Counted from the first letter of the stretch, positions 49,601-62,069 are shown. The stretch is DNA of 64,000 bases from Rhyacophila brunnea (GCA_022495005.1 JAGYXB010001104.1:434001-498000); one strand, 5' to 3'. The notes: generated by a model not told the origin, from the letters alone. Numbers and translations are program-made.

Positions 49601-52600
49601 GCTGTCTCTTTGGCGGAATTGACACAGCACATGCGAACACATGCTGAGGAGAAGCCTCATAAATGTGATATATGTGGCTTGGGCCATGTAACTGTGGAGG
49701 AGAAAGATGCTCACCTACGCACTCACGAGAAAGATGGACCTAACCAATATGAATGCAAAATATGTGGTTTGTGAATCAATATTTCTTACACATTATTTTA
49801 TATTTTAAACTATGCATTCATTATACATATTGATATGATTCAGTGGTGTATGAAAGAGGTGAGAAAACTGGTTGATTTTTAAGACTAAGTATACTTACTA
49901 CCAGTATAAAAAAATACTTAGTATCGAAACTTGTTCCAAAATACTTACTAGTATTTGAAATATCGGCTTTAATAGAATACATCGGCTTTTCGAAAAGTCC
50001 TATTTTCGAGACAGGTACAGCTGGAACTGTGGCGCTAGTCACTTCTGTTTCAGTAGAAAATACTGAAGCATTAAAAGCACTGGTTTCGTTTATTTGTAAA
50101 ATATTATATTTTGCCTGGCAAATTCAATATGAATAGTTGGGTGCTTGCGCTGTAAATGTTTCTTCATATTTGACATTGACTTATATGAAATTTTTATTTT
50201 ACAAATATTACAGATGGCGTAATTTGTATCCATTTCTTTGAAACGATTCCACACGAAACTTAACCTTTTAGTAGCCATTTTTACACAAATTGTTTATTAA
50301 GTATAATATAATTATTATCCATTTATACAATCACGCATACAATTTGAATTCAGTTTATGTTTATAAGTTCCAATTATAACACTACAAAATCGAGAAACCC
50401 GACGCGACGAAACCAGATAAACGCGTAGTCAGTTAGCATTATCAGAACTCGAATACTAGTACCTATTCCGGGACTTGCGACTGACGTCAACTCGATATAA
50501 TTGTCATACTCAACTGAAACTAAAACTAACTCCGTAGTATTACTATAAAACGAACATGTTACCATTTCTGTCCTTCACTATACCAACTTTACAACTGAGG
50601 AGAAAGGGAGAGCAATGACGAATATATCACGGCTAGACATACATGTATTATGCTATCTCGCTCGCGCACATTCAATGTCAATAGCATTGAAAGTCTACCA
50701 ATAGTACCAGCTGGCGAGTCGCGGCGATAATATCATCAAATGCGTTCGAACTCGAACTTCTAATATGTTTCAAGTTTCTTGGAACAAGTTTATTGGGCCA
50801 CATGTACTGAGTATGGGTAGTACATGCTGAGACTTGAGTACGCAAACTGGTGACAGTATTTCTAACTCACCTCTAGTGTATGACCATAAGTCTGAAAAGA
50901 GTATACCATCTATATTCTATGGGAACCTACAACTGTCATCAGACAAAAGTACTTGCGTACCAACCAAACACTGAACTAAAATCACTATCTAAAAACTACA
51001 GTAGAAGCTGCCAAATATTTGCATAATACAACTACAAAAATTGTGATTTGGAATACCGCTATAATTTTATACTAGTTGGCTGGTACTACACCTCATGGGA
51101 GCAAGTGTGGCATGGTGTTAAGATTTGCTAATATATAATTAATATAATGAAAATTTTTAATTTAAAAGAGTAATATTATTATTATATATCACTATTAATA
51201 ACTGATTTGTAAGTATGTTACTACTATTTAGCTTGTCCTCTCCAAACGCAAGCATGTTAAAAGCGCAATTCATTCTCAGCTTTGAATGCGTTTACGTGAC
51301 AAACTTTAATACATACCTATTATGATACAGATGTAAATATTGAAAACAACATATTCTCTTACACGTGTTTGAGTTTATTCAATGCTTCCCTGCACCCGAT
51401 AATCGTACTTTCTGACAACCACTATCAGAAGAAAATGTATGTATTGACACCTCCAACGTAAAAGGTCGGAACCGCGTTTTTGGCTATTTTGACGTAATTG
51501 GCTTTTATTAAATAATTTTAAAATATGTATACACGTTTTCATAAAACCAAAAATAATTTTATTTAGAAGATATCAACGGTCGTAATCAGCAATCAGCATA
51601 ATATAACGTTGGGGTAATTGCAATATTAAAATGGCTGTACTGAAAAGTTACCATTTTGCAGTTCCGACCTTATACGTAGGAGGTGTCAGTATGTTCCATT
51701 ATTTTTATTCCCTAAAAACAGTTTTTTTTATCATTGGTGACTAAAATACAAAGGTCGTAGTTATCATAAATTGTCAGAAAAAATACATTTTATAAATATC
51801 GCTAAATGCATTTATTTTATAATTATATCATTCTGTCACTGAGCACTGTCAAAGATACATAATTAGTATCAAATAACATTAGATAGGTACCATTCTTTTG
51901 TTTTTTTTTTTTCAAATCAGAATAAAATGATTTTCCGAATAATGAATTTTAAAATTGGAATAATGGACACATAAGTTTAAATATATATTAGAAAATACCC
52001 TTTAGGCGGCTCTCATATCAAAACTCGCCTCGTTCAACGCGACGTAGTTCCGAGCCGCGCTAAAGATTGTTGCACGTGACGAACGCGCACATCTACTAGC
52101 GTCACTATCATCACTCACATCAAGCACCCAGTGACCGGCGTGCGCGCATTGTCGTCTAGATTTAAAAATGTCTGCATCGAGCACTTTGCGCAGGTGCGGT
52201 CTGGCATGTTTTCGGCACTCGGGACATCCAACATGTTGGAAGAGTCGATAGTGGACCTGTCGCATTTGTTATTCAGTTTCATTCGACCAATCTGCGAAGC
52301 TCCATTTGACAGCATGTGTTATGACGATAACGATGATGTCACATCATCGATTTTGACATGCGGCGCGCATGAGGCGTATTATGATGTGCGAACTGACTTT
52401 TATATAATTATGATTGCTTGATACTTTCACAGTAATCTGTTGTTTGTTGTATTCTTTGGAGATATATTGATTAAGTGTATAATCCTCCTCCCTTTCTTCA
52501 CCTCTCGAGCCCAGTACAGAGGACCATTTAAAGAGAATCTTATCATAATTTCTTGAAAATGCCTGTTGTATTGAAATTAGCCCGAATCATCGAGAAAGGT

Positions 52601-53212
52601 AGGTTAGGATGGAACACACGGTGATAACTGAAATACCACCAAGTCATACGTCATATTCCTTTTAAGCATTATAAGGAAAGTGAAAAAATATTCGTAAAGA
52701 AATAAATAGGTATATCTCAATTAGAAAGAATTTTTACCCATTCAAGTTTCTGCCATCTATGATATAAAAAAATTAATACCTTTGTAGATCTTTATCTCCA
52801 CATCAGCTGAAATATTCTATGACTGCATTGATTGTAATGTTTGTACTGTGTTATTATTTTTAATTCTTTTATTTAAGGGAAAACATATCGGTCCCCCGTC
52901 TACCTGAGACGTCACACTTTAAGCCATTCCGGAGAACGACCGTACGAATGCACAGTTTGTTCGAGAGGATTCACGAGACAGTATTGTCTCAACAGACATC
53001 TTCTTCATCATGCCGGTACAAAGCCCCATGAGTGTGCGGTGTGTGGAAAGCGCCTGGCTGATTTGCGCACGCTTAACAACCATATGAGTGTCCACGTTGA
53101 GAAAAAAACATTCCACTGTAGTATGTGCTCTGCAAAGTTTTCCTTCAGCTCCAATCTGAAGGAACATATCAAAAAACTGCACAAATTAAATGACCAAGAA
53201 AAAGACCAGTGA
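43616..53212 (+). CDS. C2H2 zinc-finger protein, 11 fingers, 9 exons
   Basis: Probable nuclear DNA-binding regulator; orthologue not recognised. Exons 43616-43656, 43902-43983, 44065-44295, 45503-46062, 46677-46820, 48045-48292, 48525-48667, 49586-49766 and 52878-53212 join in phase (1965 nt, 654 residues) with GT/AG borders. N-terminal 300 residues: basic start with [10 protein letters not shown], then [20 protein letters not shown], an acidic stretch, and in exon 4 a long Asn/His/Gln-rich low-complexity region. Fingers follow from exon 5 on: for example [114 protein letters not shown] and [19 protein letters not shown]. Three fingers (4, 6 and 8) are split by introns. The linkers [15 protein letters not shown] and SGERPYEC are typical. 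No ZAD or BTB domain. AATAAA lies about 80 bp past the stop. Confidence 0.92.
44500..45432 (+). pseudogene. LINE reverse transcriptase C-terminal part in intron 3 of the zinc-finger gene
   Basis: Frames shift, but the order is clear: TTGVRQGC…SLLSF-like RT motif near 44515; [20 protein letters not shown] with KIDRL (the YxDD catalytic box, here YTDD); [73 protein letters not shown]; and [20 protein letters not shown] then a stop. It ends in GAAGAAGATGAAGAAA. 5'-truncated and inactive. Confidence 0.85.
47185..47340 (+). repeat. tRNA-derived SINE, copy 4 (decayed)
   Basis: GGTTTGAATCCCGCGTC near 47198 is the B-box region; CATTCTGTGGAGGTCATTA near 47320 matches the family tail. In intron 5 of the zinc-finger gene. 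Confidence 0.55.
48740..49125. mobile_element. inverted-repeat MITE in intron 7 of the zinc-finger gene
   Basis: Left end CACGTGCATGGATTTACTGT is matched in inverse by ACAGTAAATCCATGCACGTG at the right end. No clear duplication; no coding region. Confidence 0.75.
49854..50875 (-). mobile_element. hAT-type element with BED zinc-finger remnant
   Basis: Ends AAGAGGTGAG and CTCACCTCTA are inverted with one mismatch at the outermost base. Perfect 8-bp repeat GTGTATGA at 49846-49853 and 50876-50883. On the minus strand, 50278-50090 reads [34 protein letters not shown] and [10 protein letters not shown], a BED-type finger (Cys-X2-Cys … His-X4-His) as found at the start of hAT transposases. No catalytic domain remains. 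In intron 8 of the zinc-finger gene. Confidence 0.88.
51445..51688. mobile_element. MITE with TGACACCTCC ends and 4-bp duplication
   Basis: Inverted ends TGACACCTCCAACGTA and TACGTAGGAGGTGTCA (one mismatch) extend over GGTCGGAAC / GTTCCGACC. Direct repeat GTAT at 51441-51444 and 51689-51692. No coding region. In intron 8 of the zinc-finger gene. Confidence 0.8.
52000..52435. other. GC-rich island of unknown nature in intron 8
   Basis: GC content is clearly above the surroundings, with open frames on both strands (52131-52421 on +, 52002-52315 on −) but no recognised domain. The minus frame has CAKC and CPEC-like pairs. It may be a fragment of an unrecognised element or an unannotated exon. 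Confidence 0.4.
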
Positions 53213-53288
53213 ACAACCAATAATTGCGAAAAATAATGTTTTAGAAATCACTCCGTACATGTAAAACAGTCTGTATGACCAAACAGTC

Positions 53289-53294
53289 AATAAA
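53289..53294 (+). terminator. zinc-finger gene polyadenylation signal
   Basis: AATAAA 77 bp past the stop codon. Confidence 0.6.
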
Positions 53295-53299
53295 ATCAA

Positions 53300-54849
53300 C
53301 ATTCAACCAATTGCAAAGGTCAAATTGTATTATTATAACATTTTAATATTTTTTTATAAAAGTGTACGTCTTACTATTTATAATATAAAATAATGACTAA
53401 TTAACTTAGATGTTTCTGTGATGATAATGATTAAATCAAATATTTTTTATTATTATTGTACATTTACAGAAATATATGTGTCATAAAGCTAGTCAGAAAT
53501 CGATCTTGTGAATTCTCGATTATCTCGAGATTCGAGAATGCTTAAATTCATGAAGGTTTTCTTCGCGAGCATTCCAGAGTGCTTTTGTAATTTCTCGAGA
53601 TATCAAGAATTCTTGGAAAATTATTTCAGTTTATCATTCGGCCCAAATTTTCTACCACAGGATCCTTTCAAGATTAAAATTTATAGCATTTTTTGCCAAA
53701 AATTTTTAGGACAAAATTAACTTTAGCACAAAATATTTTTACTGCAAATTTTAAAGATTATTTATACATTTTCTATCTTTAATTAAATACATATGAATTG
53801 GCACCTACTTAATTTTTTTAAAAGCGATGCCTACTCTTATACAATTATCAGTTACACCCTATAGAAACTAATAAAATGACAATCTGATAAAACCTTGAAA
53901 TACATTGTTTTTCTTTGTATAAATGTATAAAAATAAGGCTTATCAAAATACATAAAATTTAATGATATATTCTGTTAAAAAACTATATTAATGTGATCTA
54001 TGCTAATTTAAACGCACACTATCAGGATATCTCAAATAACACTTGGTGATTTTAAACGCCACAAAATAACACATACTGGTAGAAAAACCATATCAATACA
54101 TTTTTTGCTCGTTCAGTGAATTTAAGCAAAAAGTCTAATCACAATAATCAACAGGCTGGCCACCACTAAGTATACAAGCAAATGGTTTGATGACTTTAAA
54201 ATGCATAAAAAGATACAATATCCAATAACGATTCATGATCAGCTGAGAGAATTTATACAATTAAATATTATGGGATACATTTACTGTAGGCAAATTGAAA
54301 CAGAAGGAAAGCAAAGCAAGTAATATCATGACTATAAGTAGAATAATGATGAAAGACCGTGCAACTGAAGTTTAGGGGAATATGTGATCAAAGCACATTT
54401 CGAAGGAAATTGGATTATAGCAGAAGCAAAATGCAATACCAGCCAAGTGTTAAATAAAACAAGTACTTTATCCACATTTTGTTTCAATGAAAAAAGATCT
54501 ACCTATTAAAATTAGAACATTTTCAACTTAAAAATAAAGTTTTGATGTAGGTAGGTACATTAATTTTAATACCTAGTATATTTGAATGAAATCATTGAAA
54601 TTTTACTTGGAAACTATGTTTTCTGTACGATAACCGTGAGATTTTTTTAAAATTAAAATACATTTTCTCAACCAAACTTCTTTATCTGAACGAAACAATA
54701 AATTTTTAGAAAACATTTTTCTATAAATCTGACCATAGGCCGTCTGACTTTTGATTTTGAGTCTATGGTCTTACAATCTGACATACATATAACCTTAAAA
54801 TTTACGTATTTACTTTTCGTTTGAAATATTGGTACACAATTACAATAAT
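53300..54849. other. intergenic, no gene recognised
   Basis: AT-rich. 53510-53600 has several TCTCGAGA-like short palindromes. Nothing else supported. Confidence 0.4.
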
Positions 54850-56757
54850 ATGACGGACGCAAATAATGAACCATTACAGAATAGTCAGAATCTAATGGAA
54901 GATGAGTGGAAAGTAAGAATATTTATATATAATCGATTTGAAATTTGTAATTCTAACCTTCAAAAATTTGTATTTTACCTGGAATATTATATTTTTCTCC
55001 AAGATTAGGCCTTGCATACTGTATAAAGAAGAATACGACGATTGTACCAGTATGAAAGCGAGATTTCACCAGTACTTTATTTTTGGAGAACAGCTGGATT
55101 GCTCAAAATGGAAACAAGATTGTGATAATTGCCATCTATGGACCAGAAAAAAGGATCTAAAAGCTAGGGTAAATTTGTATTATGATAAATAGATATGGAA
55201 ATTAAAATATTGCAAATAATAAACACACGAAAACACTTTAAAGACAATGTTTTTGGTTTTAGTGAAATGAGAACCCAAGTTTTAAACTACCCTATCTCTT
55301 ATATTATGTATACATACACTGTCTATATACGTAGCAGGGCAGAATAGATGATATAACTAACTGATTTGTGCTTATCAGATTATTTTTAAAATTTCTTAAA
55401 AAAGGTCTTTTAGGTCAACAATATTGTTCTACTTACAGTTTAAAGATGCCATAACAGGGTTGGCTAACCTATGGCACGCGTGCCAGATGTGGCAGGTACG
55501 AAAGAGACCTGAACGATTCATGCATAGGATTTCCGGACTCAGTCATTAACATTTGTTATCATCAGTGGTTATGTTTGTTTTACAATTAGACCCAACTGGT
55601 GTTCGCCGTAGCAAAACAAGTTCATGGATTTTATTTTATGCAATAAATTTTATTTAACATCGCTAGTGGATATAAAAAACCAAATTGACTAGAATTAAGC
55701 AGCAGAGACTTTCAAAGTCGGTGGATTGAACTGTAGGTATGGCATGATTAACAAAGGCAATATAGCAGTTATTGATAAATAACTAATAGGTATGGATTTT
55801 TATTGGTTATGAGTTTATTTTTATGAAATTCATTTGTAATTTTCTTTTTTAATAAAATTCTGAAATTCTTTTTTTTTTAAATTTTTTCCCCCATTATAAA
55901 TTGCTCAGCACTTCAGACTCCATAAATAATATTTGGGAATATTTGGCACGACGCAGACATAAAAAGATTCGCCATCACTGTGCTATAAGGTAGTTATTCC
56001 CAATTCCCAGCCGTTGCTTGTAGTAAAGTGTATTGTTAGGTGTATGAATTCAAATACTGCTCAAAGTGTGTCGAAAAGCGTTCATTTTGATGGTGATAGT
56101 TTACTGGGTTAATTTCGATTCCGGATAAAATTTTGGATTTAACCGAAAAAACCGGAATCCATACTGTTTTTATACATATCGTTGTCCTTTACTAATTCTG
56201 AAAAGTATTGGCTTAGTATCTATGTCGAAGTCAAATTTCCTGTTGACAAAAATGGTCTGTTTCTCATAACTACGATTAAAGAAGGAGGAAGTGCATAAGG
56301 TGACAGCCGAAAAACCATAAATATGAAGCAATATACTAAAATATTTATTTCATTTTGAAATGTTATTTTAAGATAATGACTGTCAATGGATTTGAAATTA
56401 TTGTTTGTCACTGTTTTTGTTTCGAATTAGATTAGATTAGATGACAAATTTATGTATTTTTCCCTACGGGTATGAACTTTACTGTTCCTGAGTTCCAATT
56501 ATTTTTCAATTGAGCTTTAATTTTTTCAGGCTGAACTTCTTAATAATGAAAATGAAAGAAGAAAAGCTAGACTCGACGCCCACTATGCAAATAGAGTATG
56601 GCAAAAACGTGAAGAACCTCCAAGCGATTGGAACAAACCTCTTCCTGAGTGGATGGCTAAACGAGATGAATACAGCTACCTAGCCATCAAAGCCAAACAA
56701 TTAAATGGCGAGGATGTTATTTTTGAAGAAGCCAAGAGTTTTTGTTCAATTATGTAA
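54850..56757 (+). CDS. C22orf39: C22orf39 (UPF0545) orthologue, twin CX9C protein
   Basis: Three exons (54850-54912, 55004-55168, 56530-56757), all phase 0 with GT/AG borders, give 151 residues. After a short acidic start (MTDANNEP…MEDEWK) comes the conserved core IRPCILYKEEYDDCTSMKAR, FHQYFIFGEQLDCSKWKQDC and DNCHLW. RPC…DDC is a CX9C pair, and Cys of LDC to the Cys of DNC is another, a CHCH-like layout. The C-terminal part is basic with REEPPSDWNKPLPEWM, the proline-tryptophan stretch of the family. Human C22orf39 is a short protein of the same layout, described as a regulator of synaptic plasticity (PANTS); the function in insects is unknown. AATAAA at 56810-56815. No defect seen. Confidence 0.93.
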
Positions 56758-56815
56758 AATTTCTAACCACCAAAATATGCGTGCTAAACAATGATAGTGT
56801 ACTTAGTGCAATAAA

Positions 56816-58045
56816 ATGACTTACAATTGATTTATGTACGGGGGACAAAATTGATATTGTTGTTGTATAGTGTAGACCAATTTGTATGTCCGAATCATTA
56901 CGATACTATGTGGCTGACATTGTTTATTAAAAGTGATGCGAAAGTCAGCAGTGCAACTAAAAAAAATAGTTGAAAACTATATTTATGATGATGAGATAGA
57001 TAGACAAACAATAAAATTAAAAATGTTTTAATGTAAACAATTTCTTATCTTGTTTCTCATAATGTCTATTTTTCAAAGAGATTGAAGCCAGTGCCCATTG
57101 GCACCGTCCAATCTTTTTGGTATATTTAGTACCTAGCCCTACTATTTCCATTAGGTCGTTTGTCCAGTCTAATCTGAACGTCCAAATCTGTGATCCGAGA
57201 CGTCTGATGTAGCAGTTTTCATATCTATATACGGCACTTGTCCACAACGATCTCGGATGACATATAATATGTGGACAAGCCGGATATATAAATGTGAAGG
57301 CTATCATATACGACTGTCATCTTGGACCAATAAACTTTGGACGTTTTGATCAGATCATGGACAAACGGTCTTACTTCCTTCTCAAAATCATATCTTACTT
57401 CGGAATAATTTATAATACTCAATAATGGGTACCTAATTTTATTGTCTTCGTTTTGGGCTTTTAGGATTTTGAAATATACATTATTTTTTCTATAACAGCA
57501 GCTATCTTTATTATCGATAATTCCTTTCCTCGATAACAATTATACATGTACAGTAGGTATATCCATTTAGAAGACCTACGGTACTGCTTGAAATAATTAG
57601 TATTGGATATACAGTACTCTCTCAGTAATCTGCCAACCCAAAACTCAGACAAGTGTCCAATTAGTGAAAGTAGCAGATTATAGTGCATACATACAAAATA
57701 TGGTAAAAATTAAAACAGGTATTTAGTAAAAATATTTTTTTTTGAGAAATTTGTATTGGCAAATTACGGTTTTATTTATAATCAAAATTAAGTATTTACG
57801 AAATTATACATGTTTATAAACTAAATATTAACCCGTAAATCACTTGACACAACCAGTCGTTCAGTGAGGCAGATATTGGATGGCAAAAAAATGATTTGTA
57901 ATTCTCCAGCACCCTTTTTAGAACAATTTCTTAGATTTTAATTTCTGACACAAAAATTTCAAAACACTAATGTCAGGTTTTTTTAGAAACCCAATCCCTA
58001 ATGGAACTGTCAAAAAATTCTCGGTGTCCACCCGAATTCCGGAGA
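56816..58045. other. intergenic, no gene recognised
   Basis: Minus-strand frames at 57017-57688 show no family. 57609-57680 (ACAGTACTCTCTCAGTAATCTG…) resembles one end of a pogo-type MITE, but the partner end was not found. Confidence 0.4.
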
Positions 58046-58309
58046 GGTGTAGGTCATGGCTGGGGAGGGCTGACAGGGCTCTAGTCTGGGGGCCCGGCGT
58101 GTCGGGTTGACCAGATAAGTGAGATAAACACACATCATAAATTAACTTTAATAGTAAAAAAAGTCGCCTGCGGCGCTATTATACTTCATGGCCATGAACA
58201 TTTTCAATTACTTATATAATTGTGCAATATATTTTTTGATTATTATGTGTCGATACTCGACAGCTCCACTATTAAAGTGGATGTATTGAAAATCTCCAAT
58301 AATTCACTA
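58046..58309 (+). repeat. left half of the 1-kb dispersed repeat
   Basis: Matches the first 250 bp of the copy at 16224 (GGGCTGACAGGGCTCTAG, TAGTAAAAAAAGTCGCCT). The copy resumes after the Tigger-like element. Confidence 0.75.
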
Positions 58310-61300
58310 AGGTGAGTTAGGGTAAGTGCGTCTACGGGGTAAGAGCGTCTATAGTCAATAACTTTTTAGTGTTTTAAATATAAGTTGTGACATCTGTGGG
58401 TATCTATTACACATGTAAATACACACACACCATCCAAAGATGGCAGTATAATAGCATTGTTTAAGGTCAGTATGACATTTCAAATATTGTCAGTTATTTG
58501 AAGTCAACGACCGAGATCGACACGTTTTTTTAATCGATCTGTATCTCGACAATCTTTCGTCCAAAACAAGTGATTTTCGGTAAGTACCTTTATCTTAAAT
58601 GATATTTTGTTGTCTAAATTTAATATTTGCGATTATTGCCAATGATTATGTTTTATTAGACTAGACACACTTCCCCCGCCAAAAAATATCATTGGGGTAA
58701 GAGCGTCCGACGCTCTTCCCCCATGCACTGTTATATTTTTGTATGGATAAGTTTTAGCTAGTGATGTGCCATGCAATCATAAAATATTAATTTTTGTAAC
58801 TAATGTGTAGCATTTTTTCACAACTTCTAATTTGAGGCGTAGAGTTACTAAACCCGCTCCAGAGACTTTTTTGAGTTTTGAGTAAATCACGAAAAACTGT
58901 TTTGGGGATATTATGATGATTTAAGTGTAATTTTAGATGTTATATTTCTTCCGTTACATACGGAAAAGTATAATAAAATGTCAAATCCAATGTGTAAGCC
59001 GTATTTATTTAAATAAATGCATTTTAATTATCCCAAAAGCGATCTTTGTCAGTCGCTACCTGACAGAGCGGCGTTCGACGCGGAATTTTTAAAAAAGAGC
59101 GTTGTTTAGTGCACAGTGGTACATTGTCGACAGGAGATGATAGTTCAGTAGAGGTCCGTATTTATTTTAATTAAGTATGTAATATATTTTAGAATTTACT
59201 TTATCTAGAAAATATTTTGTAGCCATTCTTACCTACTGGCAGCTGTATAATTTTCGCATTGCACCTACATATTTAGCTGTTATATTGGTATGTAATATTT
59301 TTTTTTAAATAGTGGTAGGTATGTACTTGTCTTGGAAATAAAATGCTTTGTGTTGATACAAAGCATTATTATTTATTTAGAATAACAATAACACATTTAA
59401 TAATATCAATAGCATAAATGAAAAACCCAGCGCAATTAAGCACCTGCCTTTAAATAACTAATCACCCCATTACATGTCACTCAAATTCCATGAATGTGGG
59501 AAACCTACCTTACCTACCAACCTATTTATTAAATGTAAAAATAAAATGATAATATTTTAAGCAATATTATTTATAATCTACTTAGGTATATTAGTTATTT
59601 TATAGTATTAAATTCAGAAAACAAAATCCGACAAATAAAAGTCTACTTTTTATATATAAATAGGTAATAGTGGGATTTTTTAAATTTATTGTAAAAACGT
59701 ATTATAAAAATAACGGATTTTTTTCAAGATAGCACAGCATTGTTAACTATGTATCGTTATTACAACTAAGCTAATCTACAAGTACGATATATTAATAAAC
59801 ATAGGTAATTGAATTAAAATTCATTATCATTCATATTAACGAATGATACAATTTCAAAACTATTTTTTTTTAAATGGCCCAGAGCGGCTTTTGTAACTCT
59901 ACGCCTCATTTTATTTAGTACTTATTATTTATTTCAAATTCTAGCCTATACCTACGTAAAATACTATAAGTAATAATGTACATAACCGATTTCAGTAGGT
60001 ATATACAATTTTTTTATTTATTTATTTTGTGGGACGGAGATATTTTTTATCACATTGATTTCCTCGACATGTAATAAATGAATTTAATTTCGCATATAGT
60101 CACTATATTTTATATTGACAAATTCACTTTTATCAATATTTTAGTTAAATTGGAGAATAATTTGTTTCTGATTCCAAAATGCCAAGAAATTATGTTCGGA
60201 AGACAAACAGGGCTGCTTCTTATACAAAGGACGAACTCTTTGAAGCAGTTGAAGAAGGAAAAAGTGGTCGTCTAAGTGGTTACCAAGCTTCCAAACAATA
60301 TAAAATACCGAGGATGACCATTATGTCTCACGTAATTGGAAGGCGAGGTGAAAAGTCAAAAACTATGGGACGAACATCAGCTCTATCACATGAAATTGAA
60401 GGAAAAATTGCAGAGAATTTACACGTTATGGAGAAATATGGATTTGCTTTAACGAAAAAATAAGTTATTGAACTAGTTTCGCAATATGTTGTAAAAAATA
60501 ATTTGAAAACACCATTCAAAAATGGAATTCCCGGCCAAGATTGGTACAGAGCGTTTTGTAAAAGATACAAATTTTCCATAAAAAAAACCTCAAGCCGTCG
60601 AATATGCAAGGAAAAAAATTTGTGATCCCTTTATTATCAACGAATACTATGATCTACTTGAAGGCATACTTACAAACCTGTGCCTTCAAAATAGACCAGA
60701 AAATATATATAATATTGATGAAACTAGTTTTTCAAAAGACCCAAGTAGAACCAAAATTCTGGGTGAAATCGGATTTCCTTCCACAAGGACGATCAGTTCT
60801 GGAGGAAAAGAGAATACGACAGTATTATTAGGATGCAATGCGAAAGGGGATAAAATTTCACCCCTGATCGTATTTAAGGGGAAGTATGTATGACATGAAT
60901 GGACTGATAAAACCCAAAATTCTGGCAGAAGATATGCTGCAACCAAAAATGGATGGACGGAGTCTGTAGTTTTTGAAAATTATTTCAAAAATCATTTTGT
61001 GAAAGAAATAGAAACATCTGGGCCTACGTTGTTGATTTTTGATGGTCACAAATCTCATGTGACCATCAACGTAATAGAAGAGGCAAAAAAAAATAATGTA
61101 ACCATTTTGAAATTGCCTCCTCCAGTAACTGTTAACGATTTTACGTTGTAAGTAACTTATTCAAATCTTTGACATGCGATTTTTCCAAACTATTTTTATC
61201 GATTTTGGGAAATTTTATACGAAATGTTTTCGTATTAAAATTAAGGAATAATCAACTTATAAGGATTTTATGTTGTAAGTACACATAAAACGTTCCGGCA

Positions 61301-61763
61301 ATAAAATATCAAAAAAAAATATTTGTTCTTTTTATTTTACCACAGTCACATCCCTAGTACTAAGTATGCCGCACTTACCCAACTTTTTTGATTTCATTAA
61401 ATATATTCTATTTCTTAATGTAATTCACATGCACGAACTATCCAAAGGTTGTACTTCAAACATTCGATAATACTTATGTTGTCATATTTCGTTTATTGAT
61501 AATATTTTGAGAGATAATGCAACTAGACGCTCTTACCCCAACTGGGGGGGGGTAAGAGCGTCTATTCGCCTTGTTACATTAAAACGTTTGAATTATGATT
61601 AACCATTAAATATTTTAATGTAATGATTACAGTGATTAAAAAAGGGATAAAATTGTTTAGAAGTCAACAAAAATTTCAAAGAGATATTACAATCCGTTAA
61701 GAATCACCATCCACTTAAAGTTCATCTAATCGATTTCTATGCCGCACTTACCCTAACTCACCT
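58310..61763 (+). mobile_element. Tigger/pogo-like element with iterated GGGGTAAGAGCGTC
   Basis: Inverted ends AGGTGAGTTAGGGTAAGTGC and its complement, perfect over at least 21 bp; TA flanks at 58308-58309 and 61764-61765. The motif GGGGTAAGAGCGTC or its complement recurs near 58337, 58695, 58710, 61525 and 61550. Contains a broken transposase. Length 3454 bp. Confidence 0.88.
60179..61140 (+). pseudogene. Tigger-like (DDE_1) transposase, broken
   Basis: Begins MPRNYVRKTNRAASYTKDEL with a psq-type helix-turn-helix (SGYQASKQYKIPRMTIMSHV). A stop replaces a codon after LTKK (60460), then VIELVSQYVV and the region GIPGQDWYRAFCKRYKFS. A frameshift in an A run near 60585 is followed by PQAVEYARKKICDPFIINEY. 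First Asp in YNIDETSFSKDPS; SGGKENTTVLLGCNAKGDKI; a stop near 60890 where Trp is expected; NGWTESVVFENYFKNHF; second Asp in LLIFDGHKSHVT. The expected third Asp (usually in a PLDV motif) is missing because similarity stops after ILKLPPPVT. Confidence 0.88.
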
Positions 61764-61905
61764 TATATAAGTACCCTTAATTTGAACTAAAACACAATTT
61801 GAAAAACGTTAATGTAGTGTTTGACACTGCCTTTAATCTTAGCGGTAGGTAGGTGGACCGCCAAATATCCTAGCCTGAGGGCCCGTTACAGGATGTGGGG
61901 TCATG
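61764..61905 (+). repeat. right half of the 1-kb dispersed repeat
   Basis: CACTGCCTTTAATCTTAGCG, GTAGGTAGGTGG and CAGGATGTGGGG match the end of the copy at 16.2-17.2 kb. Confidence 0.7.
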
Positions 61906-62069
61906 GTGTAGGTACACCGAGTGCAATAGACAACGAGAAATTAGGCTGTGAAGAAGAAAAAGAGCCTATGGGACTAATTTACATTATCCTCCTTGCCCCC
62001 CCCCCCCAATATTAAATCCTGGGTGCGCCACTGGTGTCAGTATAGACTAACATACTAGGTATGTGTCAG

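Noticed and set aside
53508..53720. Short open frame with CTCGAGA palindromes
   Set aside because: No family resemblance; looks like simple repeat drift.
57017..57688. Overlapping minus-strand open frames that might be a gene
   Set aside because: No recognisable domain, no supporting splice structure and AT-rich codon content; left as intergenic.
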